From assembly GCA_034717495.1 (NCBI GenBank), contig JAYELL010000114.1:1-61125 (forward strand): a DNA stretch of 61,125 bases. The letters are read 5' to 3'. This DNA is from Chloroflexota bacterium. GTDB lineage: Bacteria > Chloroflexota > Anaerolineae > JAAEKA01. Both the position numbers and the translations under genes were made by a program. Below, in pieces: positions 1 to 9,737 of the stretch. Below the pieces are notes generated by a model. That model was given only the letters and a program-made list of their open reading frames with translations, ran no database searches and was not told the DNA's origin. Each line of letters opens with the position of its first letter. Within the stretch, counting starts at the first letter, position 1.

Positions 1-493
1 ATCCGGTGTTGTGTCCGGACAGCGATGTGAACACGCAGGGAGATTTCAATGTGGCGGTGCAGGGGGCCTTTAACCAGGGGGCATTGTATCTGCAGTGGAT
101 GGGGCATGGCAATCCGGTCCATTGGGGTGGTGGGCCCGATTTCCGCTATGATCACATCGACGGGATGCAGGCAAACACGAGGTGGCCGGTGACAGGACAC
201 TATGCCTGCAACACAGGTTGGTTTGTGTACCTGGACAATGGCAGGCAGACATTGGGAGAGAGTTTTGTGGTGCGGTATGGGGATAGGGGGTCGGTGGCGG
301 ACCTGGCGGGTGCGGGATTGCACACCAGATCGTCGATGTGGACATACGATCAGGGGGTGGTCAAGTCGATGTTCCAGGATCGCATTGAGCGTGTGGGTGA
401 CATGGTCAACGCCTCCAAGCTCCACTATTTCGGCGCAACCCCCACTTACCATGACGTCATCGACACCATGACCCTGTTCGGCGATCCTGCTAC
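1..493 (+). repeat. Direct repeat copy A (peptidase catalytic core)
   Basis: Bases 1-493 match 3612-4104 with about 14 substitutions and no gaps by eye. Identity stops abruptly at a Thr codon after the conserved FGDPAT motif. Copy A may begin before the window. Confidence 0.95.
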
Positions 494-1055
494 CAGGCTG
501 CGATTGCCAGCCGCTCCGGACTTGAGCGGTGCCATGTTGCAGACCCACAGGAACTGGCTACCGCCGGCTCAGCCGGTGACGGTGACCATGACTCTTAGCA
601 ATAGCGGCAACGCGCCATCCATCGGTACATCGGTGACGATGACACTGCCAACAGAGTTAGCTGCGCCTCACTGGCTGTCGGCTACGACATCAAGTCTGGT
701 ATACCACCCCGACAGCCATGAACTGCATTGGAGTGGCGACCTGGCCCCCGCGGCTCAGGAGGTCCTGGCCTTTGCCAGCATCATCTCGCCAACGTTGACA
801 TCGTGTGGACAATTCGATATTCAGGGTACAGTGACAGATGAGCTACTTGTCACTACTCAGCTTAGCGCGACGGTCAATCTGGCTGTACCTGACGTAACCT
901 GTGACGGCCTGGTGGATATCGTCGATATTCAACAGGTGGCCGGTCGCTGGGGCAGCTTGACCGGCGATGGCCTCTACGAGCCTCGCTATGATCTGGATGC
1001 TGATGATCAGATCACAGTAATGGACGTGATTGCAGCGGCTCAAGTCTGGCAATAA
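1..1055 (+). CDS. C25 (gingipain-like) secreted peptidase, 5'-truncated, dockerin-like C-terminus
   Basis: Only the 3' part of the gene is in the window: the frame is open from base 3 and the paralog at 1265 shows that about 780 residues precede it. The fragment begins inside the peptidase domain. The family's catalytic His lies in a GHG motif (codon 105-107) and the Cys in ACNTG (codon 207-209). After the catalytic part come a beta-sandwich of DUF11/CARDB type (about bases 520-880) and two calcium-loop repeats of dockerin type I style (about 885-1050; DxxCDGLVD and DLDADDQITVMD). The first 493 bases are nearly identical to part of the next gene, while the tail is unrelated. Family members are secreted cysteine endopeptidases; the substrate is unknown. 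A strong terminator follows. Confidence 0.85.
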   Translation, partial: PVLCPDSDVNTQGDFNVAVQGAFNQGALYLQWMGHGNPVHWGGGPDFRYDHIDGMQANTRWPVTGHYACNTGWFVYLDNGRQTLGESFVVRYGDRGSVADLAGAGLHTRSSMWTYDQGVVKSMFQDRIERVGDMVNASKLHYFGATPTYHDVIDTMTLFGDPATRLRLPAAPDLSGAMLQTHRNWLPPAQPVTVTMTLSNSGNAPSIGTSVTMTLPTELAAPHWLSATTSSLVYHPDSHELHWSGDLAPAAQEVLAFASIISPTLTSCGQFDIQGTVTDELLVTTQLSATVNLAVPDVTCDGLVDIVDIQQVAGRWGSLTGDGLYEPRYDLDADDQITVMDVIAAAQVWQ

Positions 1056-1112
1056 CCCCCGGCGTCCCCGGCTGAACGCCGTGAGATGTCCGGCCCGGTG
1101 AATGAAAACCAA

Positions 1113-1143
1113 CGGACTCCGGCGCGCGCCGGAGTCCGCTTTT
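1113..1143 (+). terminator. Rho-independent terminator after the truncated peptidase
   Basis: A perfect 26-base palindrome (CGGACTCCGGCGC and its complement, 1113-1138) is followed by CTTTT. It lies 58 bases after the stop codon at 1053-1055. Confidence 0.8.
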
Positions 1144-1164
1144 GTGCCAGGATTCCCTTGTTTG

Positions 1165-1173
1165 TGATATAAT
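1165..1173 (+). promoter_or_regulatory. Candidate extended -10 promoter for the second C25 peptidase
   Basis: TGATATAAT fits the extended -10 pattern TGnTATAAT. No good -35 is visible at normal spacing. It lies between the terminator at 1113 and the start codon at 1265. Confidence 0.5.
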
Positions 1174-1264
1174 CGGCAATTGTGCTGGTTACCGTGGCTG
1201 TCACCGCTCGAGGAAAAAAGCTTTTGACCAGCATCGTTGGCACACCCACTGGAGGTTCTGACTG

Positions 1265-4200
1265 ATGAGACGGAAAACCCTGCAATCGATGAAACGACTA
1301 TTGCTAATGCTCCTGGTGAGCATCCTGATTGTTGCACAGCCCTCCCTGGTTGCGGCAGCGCCAGAAGGCGATTCTGGAGAGATTATCCGTCGGGTGGAGA
1401 CGTTGGCATACGAGTTGGATGAGGGTGGTGTACGGATTCCGGGCTATGGGATGAGCAGCGAGCCTGGGGCGCCAAGGTTGCCAGTGTCTACATTTGCGGT
1501 GGAGATTCCTGGGCAGACCGGCTGGCAAGTGAGCTACCAGTCGTTGGGTGGACGTGATCTGCAGGAACGGGCAACCATTACAGCGGTGCCGGTGGCGGAA
1601 TGGGACTCGCCCGTTGATCTTGTGGCAGGGTTTCCGGAGTATGTGCCGGAGGTGGATCGGCCAGATCCGGCAATCTACCAGGTGGATCGGTTTTACCCAC
1701 CGGAGCCGGTGGTGTGGGGAGAGCCACAGCGGCAGCGGGGGCAGTGGCTGTTGCCCGTGCAGGTATATCCCTTTCAATACAATCCTGTGACAGGTGAATT
1801 GCGCTATCATCCCGACGTGACGGTGCGGATCGACGTGTCGGGAGTGGCGAGAGGTGAGGAAAAGCGGGGATGGGTGAAAGAGCCGACAGGTCTGTTGGGA
1901 GAAGGGGATTGGCTGCGAATCCGCACGGGAGAGCGGGGGATGTACCGCTTGACGCATGGAGAGTTGCTGGCAGCCGGCGTACCGGTGGAAACGGTGGATC
2001 CTGGGACGTTCCGGATGCTATACGAAGGGCAGGAGATCGACATCGAGGTAATCGGGGAGAATGATGGCAGCTTCGACGATGGGGACCTGGTGGTGTTTTT
2101 CGCGGAGCCCTACGAGCAACGCTGGCAGAACCACAACGTGTACCAGTTCGGCTGGGGAGTTGGAGCGGGAGCTCGGATGGGCAGCCGAGGAGGCGATAGT
2201 GGGATGCCGGTGGTGACGACCGTGACGCGGACGATGCATGTGGAGAATGATCTGGAGTATTGTACCTGGTGTCCCCGGCCTGTGGAGGCGGATCACTGGT
2301 TTGATGATTGGCTGATGGCATCGAGTTCGAATCCCACTGTAACGTGGAGTTTTCCGTTAGGGTTGGGGCATCCGTTGATAACGGGCAATGTGGAAGTGCG
2401 AGCGGTAATCCACTCGGTACTTGCGTCAGGGGTGAATCCCGATCACTACGCCGGATTGTATCTGAATGGCAATCAAGTAGGTGAGTATTGGTGGGATAAG
2501 GACAGTGCCAGCGAGTACTGGATCAGCGAGACGGTGCCTGCAAGCTGGCTGAATGGGGCCAGCGATCAGCTCGTGATCGTGGCGGATCGGAACCAGTTGG
2601 GGTTGGATTATTATCTGATGCCTGATTGGGTAGAGTTGGCGTACGGGGCGGAAGCGATCGTCGATGCGGGAAGCGAGAAGAGCTACTACGTAGAGCAAGG
2701 GGCTGCGGGGGCTGCCGGGTTGGAGGTGAGGGGTTTCAGCACAGATGCGATTGCGGTGTATGAGATAGCAAATGGTTGGCATCCGGTCAAGATGGAGACG
2801 GTGGAGAGCGAGCTGGATGGCGGAGAGTACACGGTGCGGTTCTGGGACGACGAGATGGCCGCAGGGTCGTATACGATGAGTGCGTTGGAGAAAGATGTGT
2901 TGCTGGCGCCGTTGGCCGTCGAGGTGGACGAACCGACGAGTTGGAGCACACCCGGACACAGCACCGACTACATCGCGATCATTGGCTCATCGCGGACACG
3001 GATAGCCTTAGGGAATTCGATAGGCGAGCAGTTGAGTGCTGCGGTGCAGCCGTTGCTGGCGCACCGGGCTGCAGAGGGGTATCGCGTGGTGGAGATCGAC
3101 GTGCAGGACATCTACGACGAGTGGAGCTATGGGCGTGCGCATCCGCAGGCGATCCGGGATTTTCTGACCTATGCTTACTGGAACTGGAATGAAGGTGAGG
3201 ATCCTGTGGGATATGTGATGCTGGTGGGGGATTCGACCTATGATCTGCGGGATGTTCTGGCTAGCCCGTTGCAGACGTTAATACCGCCCTATCTGGCCCA
3301 TGTGGATCCATTTGTAGGCGAGGTGCCGGCGGATAGCCGCTACGTGAGTGTGGATGGGCCTGATGATTACCTGCCGGACATAGCGATAGCGCGGTTGCCG
3401 GCCAACGATGGGGTGGAGGCGGCCAACGCGGTCGCCAAGATCCTGGCCTATGAGGATCCGGCACAGGCTGCACCCGGCGACTGGCAACAGCGGGTGTGGT
3501 TCACCGCGGGCAAGTGCAATGACTCTGGAGGGAACTTGCAGGAGCCGAGCAATGAGATACGTGCCGACTGGTTACCGGCGGACTATCTGGATCTTCAGAT
3601 CTACTATGGGGATCCGGTGTTGTGTCCGGACAGCGATGTGAACACGCAGGGAGATTTCAATGTGGCGGTGCAGGGGGCCTTTAACCAGGGGGCATTGTAT
3701 CTGCAGTGGATGGGGCATGGCAATCCGGTCCATTGGGGAGGTGGGCCCGATTTCCGCTATGATCACATCGACGGGATGCAGGCAAACACCAGGTGGCCGG
3801 TGACAGGACACTATGCCTGCAACACAGGTTGGTTTGTATACATGGACTATGGCCGGCAGACGTTGGGAGAGAGTTTTGTGGTGCGGTATGGAGATAGGGG
3901 GTCGGTGTCAGATCTGGCGGGTGCGGGCTTGCACACCAGATCGTCGATGTGGACATACGATCAGGGGGTGGTCAAGTCGATGTTCCAGGATCGCATTGAG
4001 CGTGTGGGTGACATGGTCAACGCCTCCAAGCTCCACTATTTCGGCGCAACCCCCGCTTATCATGACGTCATCGACACCATGACCCTGTTCGGCGATCCTG
4101 CTACAAAGATTCGTTATCCTGGCACTGCCCTTTCGGTCGAACTTGACTATTTCATCGCTACCGCTTACACCGATCATATACTGCTGGAATGGGAAACCGT

Positions 4201-4666
4201 CAGCGAGATCGACACAGCGGCTTTCCGGCTTTATCGTGCCACGGTGAACGACCCTGGTCTTCCGACCTTGATTTCGCCAGTAATCCCGGCCCATCCGGGA
4301 TCGGTGCTAGGCTACTACTACGATTATCCGGATACATTTGACCTGGTTCCAGGTACGGCCTATTGGTACTGGATTGAGGACATGAACCTCAGTGGTATCT
4401 GGACGCTAAACACCGAACCCGAACTGGTACCCAGCGCCACCTTCCTTGGAGTCGATTGCTCCCGCTACGACTTCGACTGCAACGGCCATATCGACACCGG
4501 GGATATCACGGCCGCGGCAGACCGTTGGGACTGCGCGACCGGCGACACCTGTTATGCCTCCACCTACGATCTGGATAATAATGGCCGGGTTGCCGTCAAG
4601 GATATCATGACCGATGCCGGATTCTGGGGGTGCAATTTCAACCAGGCCTGTTACCTGCTGCCCTGA
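1265..4666 (+). CDS. C25 (gingipain-like) secreted peptidase with dockerin-like C-terminus
   Basis: The protein has 1133 residues. The ATG at 1265 has GGAGG at 1251-1255. A Sec signal peptide covers about residues 1-31 (ends AVAAA-like). A long propeptide region follows, with paired 'FPFQYNP' and 'GDLVVFFAEPYE' blocks shared with the paralog at 6804. The peptidase domain spans about 565-960, with His818 in GHG and Cys852 in ACNTG, the dyad expected for clan CD family C25. A fibronectin-like module (LEWETVSEID...FRLYRA) spans about 965-1065. Two EF-hand-like dockerin repeats cover about 1070-1130 (DFDCNGHIDTGD, DLDNNGRVAVKD). Dockerin-like tails usually bind a cohesin partner, but no cohesin gene is in the window. 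The role is inferred as extracellular or surface proteolysis. Confidence 0.9.
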   Translation: MRRKTLQSMKRLLLMLLVSILIVAQPSLVAAAPEGDSGEIIRRVETLAYELDEGGVRIPGYGMSSEPGAPRLPVSTFAVEIPGQTGWQVSYQSLGGRDLQERATITAVPVAEWDSPVDLVAGFPEYVPEVDRPDPAIYQVDRFYPPEPVVWGEPQRQRGQWLLPVQVYPFQYNPVTGELRYHPDVTVRIDVSGVARGEEKRGWVKEPTGLLGEGDWLRIRTGERGMYRLTHGELLAAGVPVETVDPGTFRMLYEGQEIDIEVIGENDGSFDDGDLVVFFAEPYEQRWQNHNVYQFGWGVGAGARMGSRGGDSGMPVVTTVTRTMHVENDLEYCTWCPRPVEADHWFDDWLMASSSNPTVTWSFPLGLGHPLITGNVEVRAVIHSVLASGVNPDHYAGLYLNGNQVGEYWWDKDSASEYWISETVPASWLNGASDQLVIVADRNQLGLDYYLMPDWVELAYGAEAIVDAGSEKSYYVEQGAAGAAGLEVRGFSTDAIAVYEIANGWHPVKMETVESELDGGEYTVRFWDDEMAAGSYTMSALEKDVLLAPLAVEVDEPTSWSTPGHSTDYIAIIGSSRTRIALGNSIGEQLSAAVQPLLAHRAAEGYRVVEIDVQDIYDEWSYGRAHPQAIRDFLTYAYWNWNEGEDPVGYVMLVGDSTYDLRDVLASPLQTLIPPYLAHVDPFVGEVPADSRYVSVDGPDDYLPDIAIARLPANDGVEAANAVAKILAYEDPAQAAPGDWQQRVWFTAGKCNDSGGNLQEPSNEIRADWLPADYLDLQIYYGDPVLCPDSDVNTQGDFNVAVQGAFNQGALYLQWMGHGNPVHWGGGPDFRYDHIDGMQANTRWPVTGHYACNTGWFVYMDYGRQTLGESFVVRYGDRGSVSDLAGAGLHTRSSMWTYDQGVVKSMFQDRIERVGDMVNASKLHYFGATPAYHDVIDTMTLFGDPATKIRYPGTALSVELDYFIATAYTDHILLEWETVSEIDTAAFRLYRATVNDPGLPTLISPVIPAHPGSVLGYYYDYPDTFDLVPGTAYWYWIEDMNLSGIWTLNTEPELVPSATFLGVDCSRYDFDCNGHIDTGDITAAADRWDCATGDTCYASTYDLDNNGRVAVKDIMTDAGFWGCNFNQACYLLP
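3612..4104 (+). repeat. Direct repeat copy B (peptidase catalytic core)
   Basis: Nearly identical partner of bases 1-493 (offset 3611). It covers the His and Cys catalytic segments of the peptidase at 1265-4666. See findings. Confidence 0.95.
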
Positions 4667-4698
4667 TTCCAGGGTGATTATCAATCGTTGCATCAGCA

Positions 4699-4731
4699 CG
4701 GCGCCATGAACGATTGAAGCTCGTGGCGCCG
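4699..4731 (+). terminator. Hairpin after the second C25 peptidase
   Basis: The stem is CGGCGCCA (4699-4706) with TGGCGCCG (4724-4731). The T-rich stretch starts only about 10 bases later (4739-4744), so termination is possible but not typical. Confidence 0.4.
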
Positions 4732-4791
4732 AATTCTCCCTTTTCGTGTATCCTCTGTTTTCCCTTCGATAGTTGGACTTAGGCCGGTACT

Positions 4792-6612
4792 ATGAACACT
4801 GGTGATCAACGAGTCGAACCAGGCAATCGGATTGATCGTTGGATAACCTGTGTTATCTCTGCCAATCCACCCAGGTGGGCAGTTGGCGCTGTTCTTCTGG
4901 CCTTGATAGCCTTTGTCATGATACAGGCCGCTATGGCGTGGCGTCATTTCCCGGGATTTGTGGGGGATCACGGGTGGTATTTGCAGGTGGCGAATCGTGT
5001 CAGCCAGGGAGAGATCCTTTATCGCGATGTGGCGTGGGCTTATGGACCGCTGCCGGCGCAAACACTGGCTGCCATGTTTGCGTTCTTTTCTGCCGATGCG
5101 GCCTGGGCTAGTTTGGTAAATCTTCTGCTGACGTGTCTATCGGTGTTGCTTACCTACGGAGTTCTCCGCTGTCTGTTGCCGGCCGGCATTTCCCTGGTCT
5201 TCACACTGTTCGCCCTTCTAGCAGGTCCTTATGTATGGGGCAATCTATTCCACACGCATTATTACGTTTACACTCAGGCAGTCGCATGGGGTTCGGTCGC
5301 CAGCCTGTCCACCTTGTTAGCCGCGCTGCAATGGCAGCAAACGAAGACCCAGTCTTGGCTGATTGTGGCCGGAGTCCTGTCAGGGTTTGCCATCCTGAGT
5401 AAGCCGGAATTTGGCCTTACCGCTGTGGCCGCATCAGTCGCTGTCATGGTAGCAGCTCGAGCATCGATCGGCGCTTGGATTCGGTTCCTGCTGGGGGCCG
5501 GATTTTCAGCGATAGTCGGATTCGGTGGGCAAGCGAACCTGGCGGGTTGGCAAGCTGTTTGGCGGGGTTACTCAGGCTACGATCAACTTAGGCAGCGAGC
5601 TCTTTGGGGAACTAGATCAGGCGACATCCTCAGGTCCCTTGGATTCTACAGCCTGTGGGCAGCTGTGTTAGCTCTTTGGATGGCGAAACGCCATCCACGA
5701 AGGCGAGTTGTTGCGGTGGTTGCAATGATAGTAGCAATCCTCGCTGCTCTGGTACTGTTCTGGCCGGATCTCGCCGGCGTAGGTCGGCGAGCGTTACTTT
5801 CCGGGATTGGCACGGGTGAATGGGAATCAGTCGATCCAAGACCGGAGAACCTGCTGCTTCTCGTTGTGGCAACTCCATGGGCTCTTTTATTTTGGATTCT
5901 GTTGTGGGCTGGGTGGCGCGGTTACAGCCATAATGCTCCTCCGGTCTGGTGGGGTCTGTGGGCATTCTCGCTTCTGTCGAACCTGCGTTTAGTTTTCACC
6001 GGTTTTGCCAGCGGTTTTGCAGCTGCCCCTGCACTGGGAGTACTGTGGTGGCTCCTGGTTGACGCCAATGAAGACCAGGATAGGGCGTTGCGACTAGGGC
6101 GATCAGCTTTGATCGGTCTAGGAATCCTTCTCACGGTCAATCTTGTGGCCCAGTTAATAGTACCGAACCCCTTTTTCAATGGCGCGCGCGCCCGCTTAGA
6201 AACAGAGTTGGGCGCGATCGTGACTGCCCAGACATATGCGCGAGAAGCCGAGATTGTTCAAACGAAGCTAAGGACTGACCTTTCGAAATCGTCTTCTCTG
6301 TTTTCCCTCGGCTGGGGTGCGGACTGGTACCTGCTGTCGGGGAGTTCAAACCAAACCCAATTCGATCTGGTGCTTGCCGGCCTTGGGACCACCGAACCGG
6401 AATCTGTTCGACTCCAGGAATCGCTGGTTGATAATCCACCACAAGCCGTGGTTGTGCCATCCGGCTGGTTGAACTACAACAGTCCAGGCAATCGGGATGC
6501 TCAATCTTTTCAGGAAGGATTGCCAGTTTTCTGGCAGACATTGAATCGCGATTACGTCGATCAAACTCCCGAGGGCGTATCGAGCTGGGTGCTAAAGGTG
6601 ATGCCAAAATGA
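4792..6612 (+). CDS. GT-C/PMT-like polytopic membrane glycosyltransferase
   Basis: The protein has 606 residues and about a dozen hydrophobic segments starting near residue 33. After the first segment comes GDHGWYLQVANRVSQGE, then ILYRDVAWAYGP. This is the first extracytoplasmic loop pattern of ArnT/PMT-type (GT39/GT83) enzymes, where an acidic residue and a downstream Tyr-Asp are catalytic or structural. Such enzymes move a sugar from a polyprenyl-phosphate donor to protein or lipid outside the membrane. It sits alone between two C25 peptidase genes on the same strand, so glycosylation of secreted neighbours is possible but unproven. The substrate cannot be read from the sequence. The ribosome binding site is weak. 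Confidence 0.7.
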   Translation: MNTGDQRVEPGNRIDRWITCVISANPPRWAVGAVLLALIAFVMIQAAMAWRHFPGFVGDHGWYLQVANRVSQGEILYRDVAWAYGPLPAQTLAAMFAFFSADAAWASLVNLLLTCLSVLLTYGVLRCLLPAGISLVFTLFALLAGPYVWGNLFHTHYYVYTQAVAWGSVASLSTLLAALQWQQTKTQSWLIVAGVLSGFAILSKPEFGLTAVAASVAVMVAARASIGAWIRFLLGAGFSAIVGFGGQANLAGWQAVWRGYSGYDQLRQRALWGTRSGDILRSLGFYSLWAAVLALWMAKRHPRRRVVAVVAMIVAILAALVLFWPDLAGVGRRALLSGIGTGEWESVDPRPENLLLLVVATPWALLFWILLWAGWRGYSHNAPPVWWGLWAFSLLSNLRLVFTGFASGFAAAPALGVLWWLLVDANEDQDRALRLGRSALIGLGILLTVNLVAQLIVPNPFFNGARARLETELGAIVTAQTYAREAEIVQTKLRTDLSKSSSLFSLGWGADWYLLSGSSNQTQFDLVLAGLGTTEPESVRLQESLVDNPPQAVVVPSGWLNYNSPGNRDAQSFQEGLPVFWQTLNRDYVDQTPEGVSSWVLKVMPK

Positions 6613-6803
6613 CCGACTTCCAAATCGTGATGAAATGATCAATAAAGAAGAGGTACTGGCGCAAATGGGTTTTGCCATGTATACTAACCGAGCCAGGGAT
6701 CACATTGACCAGCCCAGGGGGCAACCCCAAAATCGTGTTGTGATCGCGGCGCGCGAGAAGGGAAGGACCGCTGAAATGGTGCTGCCCAAAGAGGTGGACG
6801 GCG

Positions 6804-9734
6804 ATGCGATGCATGAAAAACAGGCAGGGATGGACGATCACGCTGTGCGTAGTGGTAGCACTGTTATTGGCGTCTTGGTCACCCTCTGTCCCGGGGGCAC
6901 AGGCACAAGAAGTGCCCGCGGCTTCTTCTGGCATGGAGCCAGACAATCATGAGATAAAGTTGCAGGTCGCGACTCCGGATTATTCCATCGGACTTCGCGG
7001 TGTGCACGTGGATGGCTATGCACTCTATGATAGCCCCGGTGCACCTGAATTGCCCGTATGGCGAACCGTTGTTGAGCTACCGGATGTCGGTGGATGGGTC
7101 CTCTCATTTGAATCAGCGGGTAGCCGGCAGCTGCCATTTGATGGAACAATCAGGTCTGTGCCGGTGCCCGATCTGAATCTTGCAGGCGCCGACAACTGGC
7201 TGGACCGCCGGGATTTGCCAACGAGTGTTCCTGAGATCGATCTTCCCGACCCGTCCATATATGGCAGGGATGCTTTTTTCCCGGCTGTGCCAGTACAGGC
7301 TGGCGCGGAACAGTGGTACCGGGGACGGCGCCTGCTGGCAATCGAGGCTTTTCCTTTCCAGTACAATCCAGTATCTGGGATTCTGCAGTATCACCCCGAC
7401 CTCAGAATAACGATACGGATCGATGTTGATCAGAGTGCCGCCAAGCCAGACTCCAAGAGGGTCGCACGCTTGATGCCCGGTGTCTCGCAGATGATGGATG
7501 GGGCAGTGCGTGTGCGCACCGGGCAGCGCGGCCTTCATCGCCTGACCTATTCTGACCTGCAGTCTGCAGGAGTGCCGCTTGATTCCGTCGACCCTGCAAC
7601 TTTCGCGATGTCCTATCTGAGCCAACCGGTCGATATCCAGGTCGCCGACGGGAACGACGATAGCTTCGATCCAGGTGACCTGGTGATTTTCTATGCCGAG
7701 CCCTATGAAGGCCGATACATGACACACAACGTGTACCGGTTTTCCTACGGCGGCATGGCCTCCGCGGATCGAATGGATCAGCGAGCTGTGATACCGACCG
7801 GTTCCGAGCCCTTGATCACCACGATTACCCAGACCGTTCGAGTAGAGGAAAACCGCGATTACCGGAGCAACTACCAACTGGCCAGAGATGCAGATCACTA
7901 TTTTGATAATGTGCTCTATCCCAACATCGCCTTTCCCACGGTGACGGTCACCTATCCCCTGGATCCACTGGTAGCTCTCCAGGCTGCTCCGGGCACGGCC
8001 CTGGTGAAAGCCTCTCTTCATGGAGGAACCGATCAGGTGGCGAGTCCCGATCAGTCCGTCGTTGTCCGCCTCAACGACCATGAAATTGGTACCTTTCAGT
8101 GGAATGGAAGCGTTCCCTATCTGGCAATAGCTTCGGTCCCCTCTCATTGGCTGGATGGCCTGCCCAACGTTATCACGCTGGAAGCGGCCACCAGCCAGTT
8201 ACCCGATCTGTTTTTTTATTGGGTCTCTCCTGACTGGGTGGAAGTTACCCTGCCGGCCTATCCCGTGCCCATTGACGACCGCATTGATATTGAGGCGATT
8301 TCCGTAGCTGGCCAGAGGGCTCAGGTTCAGGTCCCCGGCTTTTCGACGGATACCATATCTGTGTATGATGTTCGAGATCCTCGCCACCCGGTCCAGCTAA
8401 CAACAGTCCAAGCCAATGGCAGTGGGGGTAATCACACCATCGCATTCTGGGACGAATGGGCTCATTCTGCGCCCACTCCGAGTTATTCCCTCTCTTCCCG
8501 GGAAGCCCTGCTCGTGCCGCTGGCGGAAGAGATCGATTCACTCTCTTCCTGGGCATCTCCCGAGAACAGGGCAGATTACATTGCCATCTTGCATCGTTCC
8601 CTGTGGAATGAGATCGACCCTCTGTTGGATCATCGGGCTTCCGAGGGCTTGCGTGTAGCCAAGATTGATGTCCAGGATCTTTTCGATGAGTTCAGCGGTG
8701 GCAGGCTGGACCCTGAGGCCATTCGCAGTTTTCTTGCCTATGCCTTCGGTAACTGGAATCAGGCTGAGGAGCCGCCGCAATTCGTGCTCCTGGTCGGCGA
8801 CGGGCACTTCGATTTTCGTGACGACGAGGAGACCGGCCTGCCCAATCTGATTCCCCCCTACCTGATTCATATCGACCCATGGCTGGGAGAGACGGCATCC
8901 GATAACCGCTATGTGAGCATCGACGGCCCTGATGATTTCCTGCCGGACATGGCGATCGGGCGAATTCCTGCCAAGACGGGTGCCGATGTGAGCGCTGTTG
9001 TAGACAAGATCCTGGCTTACGAAGAAGCGCCGCGTTCAGGAGACTGGCGGCAACGTGCCGTGTTCGTGGCAGATAACAATATGGACCCTGCCGGTTCTTT
9101 CCACAGCTACAGCGATGACATCATCGATAATTGGCTGCCGCCATCCTATGAAGCTGAACGGGTATACTACCGCATGGACCCCGCTCATGATACCGGTGAG
9201 GAAATGCGCACGGCGATAAAGGAAGCATTTGATGGAGGGGCGGTTTACTTGCAGTGGTTCGGCCATGCCTCGCAACACCGCTGGGGTTCCGTGAGTATGT
9301 ACGACATTCTTGACCCTGCATCGTTGGTGCCAACTGACCAGCATCCCTTTGCAGTGCACTACAGCTGTTGGTCTGGCTACTTCATCGGTATCGATGGGGA
9401 TTTCCAGTATGGAGACAACGAGCAGTCTCTGGGTGAGGTTTTGCTGTTGACGCCGGAGCGCGCTGCTGTAGCTGATCTATCCCCCAGTGGTTTGCATATC
9501 GGCAGCGCGCTGCGCAATATGAATCGCGGTCTTGTGAAAGCTATGTTTCAAGACCGCTTGCCCCGGGTAGGCCAGGTTGTTGATTCTGCACGACTGTTTT
9601 TCTTTGAAAACAGCGGCTATTCTCACGATTTGATCGATACATCGATCCTTTTTGCCGATCCTGCTTTGAACCTGAAGGCTCCAAGCATGATGTATTTGCC
9701 TTACCTGGTGGCGGAGACGTCTCAAGGGTACTGA
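6804..9734 (+). CDS. C25 (gingipain-like) secreted peptidase without dockerin, short LP-type tail
   Basis: The protein has 976 residues. The ATG at 6804 has GAGGTGG at 6791-6797. A Sec signal peptide covers about residues 1-35 (cut near GAQAQE). The propeptide and peptidase resemble the 1265 protein throughout, with His821 in WFGHASQ and Cys855 in HYSCWSG. The catalytic motifs are more diverged than between the other two copies, so this is an older paralog. It lacks the fibronectin-like and dockerin-like modules and ends soon after the peptidase with MMYLPYLVA. That short hydrophobic Leu-Pro tail recalls the RFMPMV end of the protein at 60068. The stop is only 3 bases before the next start, so it is probably co-translated with the nucleotidyltransferase, S26-like and HprK-like genes. 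This implies a role linked to them. Confidence 0.88.
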   Translation: MRCMKNRQGWTITLCVVVALLLASWSPSVPGAQAQEVPAASSGMEPDNHEIKLQVATPDYSIGLRGVHVDGYALYDSPGAPELPVWRTVVELPDVGGWVLSFESAGSRQLPFDGTIRSVPVPDLNLAGADNWLDRRDLPTSVPEIDLPDPSIYGRDAFFPAVPVQAGAEQWYRGRRLLAIEAFPFQYNPVSGILQYHPDLRITIRIDVDQSAAKPDSKRVARLMPGVSQMMDGAVRVRTGQRGLHRLTYSDLQSAGVPLDSVDPATFAMSYLSQPVDIQVADGNDDSFDPGDLVIFYAEPYEGRYMTHNVYRFSYGGMASADRMDQRAVIPTGSEPLITTITQTVRVEENRDYRSNYQLARDADHYFDNVLYPNIAFPTVTVTYPLDPLVALQAAPGTALVKASLHGGTDQVASPDQSVVVRLNDHEIGTFQWNGSVPYLAIASVPSHWLDGLPNVITLEAATSQLPDLFFYWVSPDWVEVTLPAYPVPIDDRIDIEAISVAGQRAQVQVPGFSTDTISVYDVRDPRHPVQLTTVQANGSGGNHTIAFWDEWAHSAPTPSYSLSSREALLVPLAEEIDSLSSWASPENRADYIAILHRSLWNEIDPLLDHRASEGLRVAKIDVQDLFDEFSGGRLDPEAIRSFLAYAFGNWNQAEEPPQFVLLVGDGHFDFRDDEETGLPNLIPPYLIHIDPWLGETASDNRYVSIDGPDDFLPDMAIGRIPAKTGADVSAVVDKILAYEEAPRSGDWRQRAVFVADNNMDPAGSFHSYSDDIIDNWLPPSYEAERVYYRMDPAHDTGEEMRTAIKEAFDGGAVYLQWFGHASQHRWGSVSMYDILDPASLVPTDQHPFAVHYSCWSGYFIGIDGDFQYGDNEQSLGEVLLLTPERAAVADLSPSGLHIGSALRNMNRGLVKAMFQDRLPRVGQVVDSARLFFFENSGYSHDLIDTSILFADPALNLKAPSMMYLPYLVAETSQGY

Positions 9735-9737
9735 GCA

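Noticed and set aside
6679-6684. TATACT as a promoter of the third C25 gene
   Set aside because: No -35 of acceptable match at 16-18 bases.
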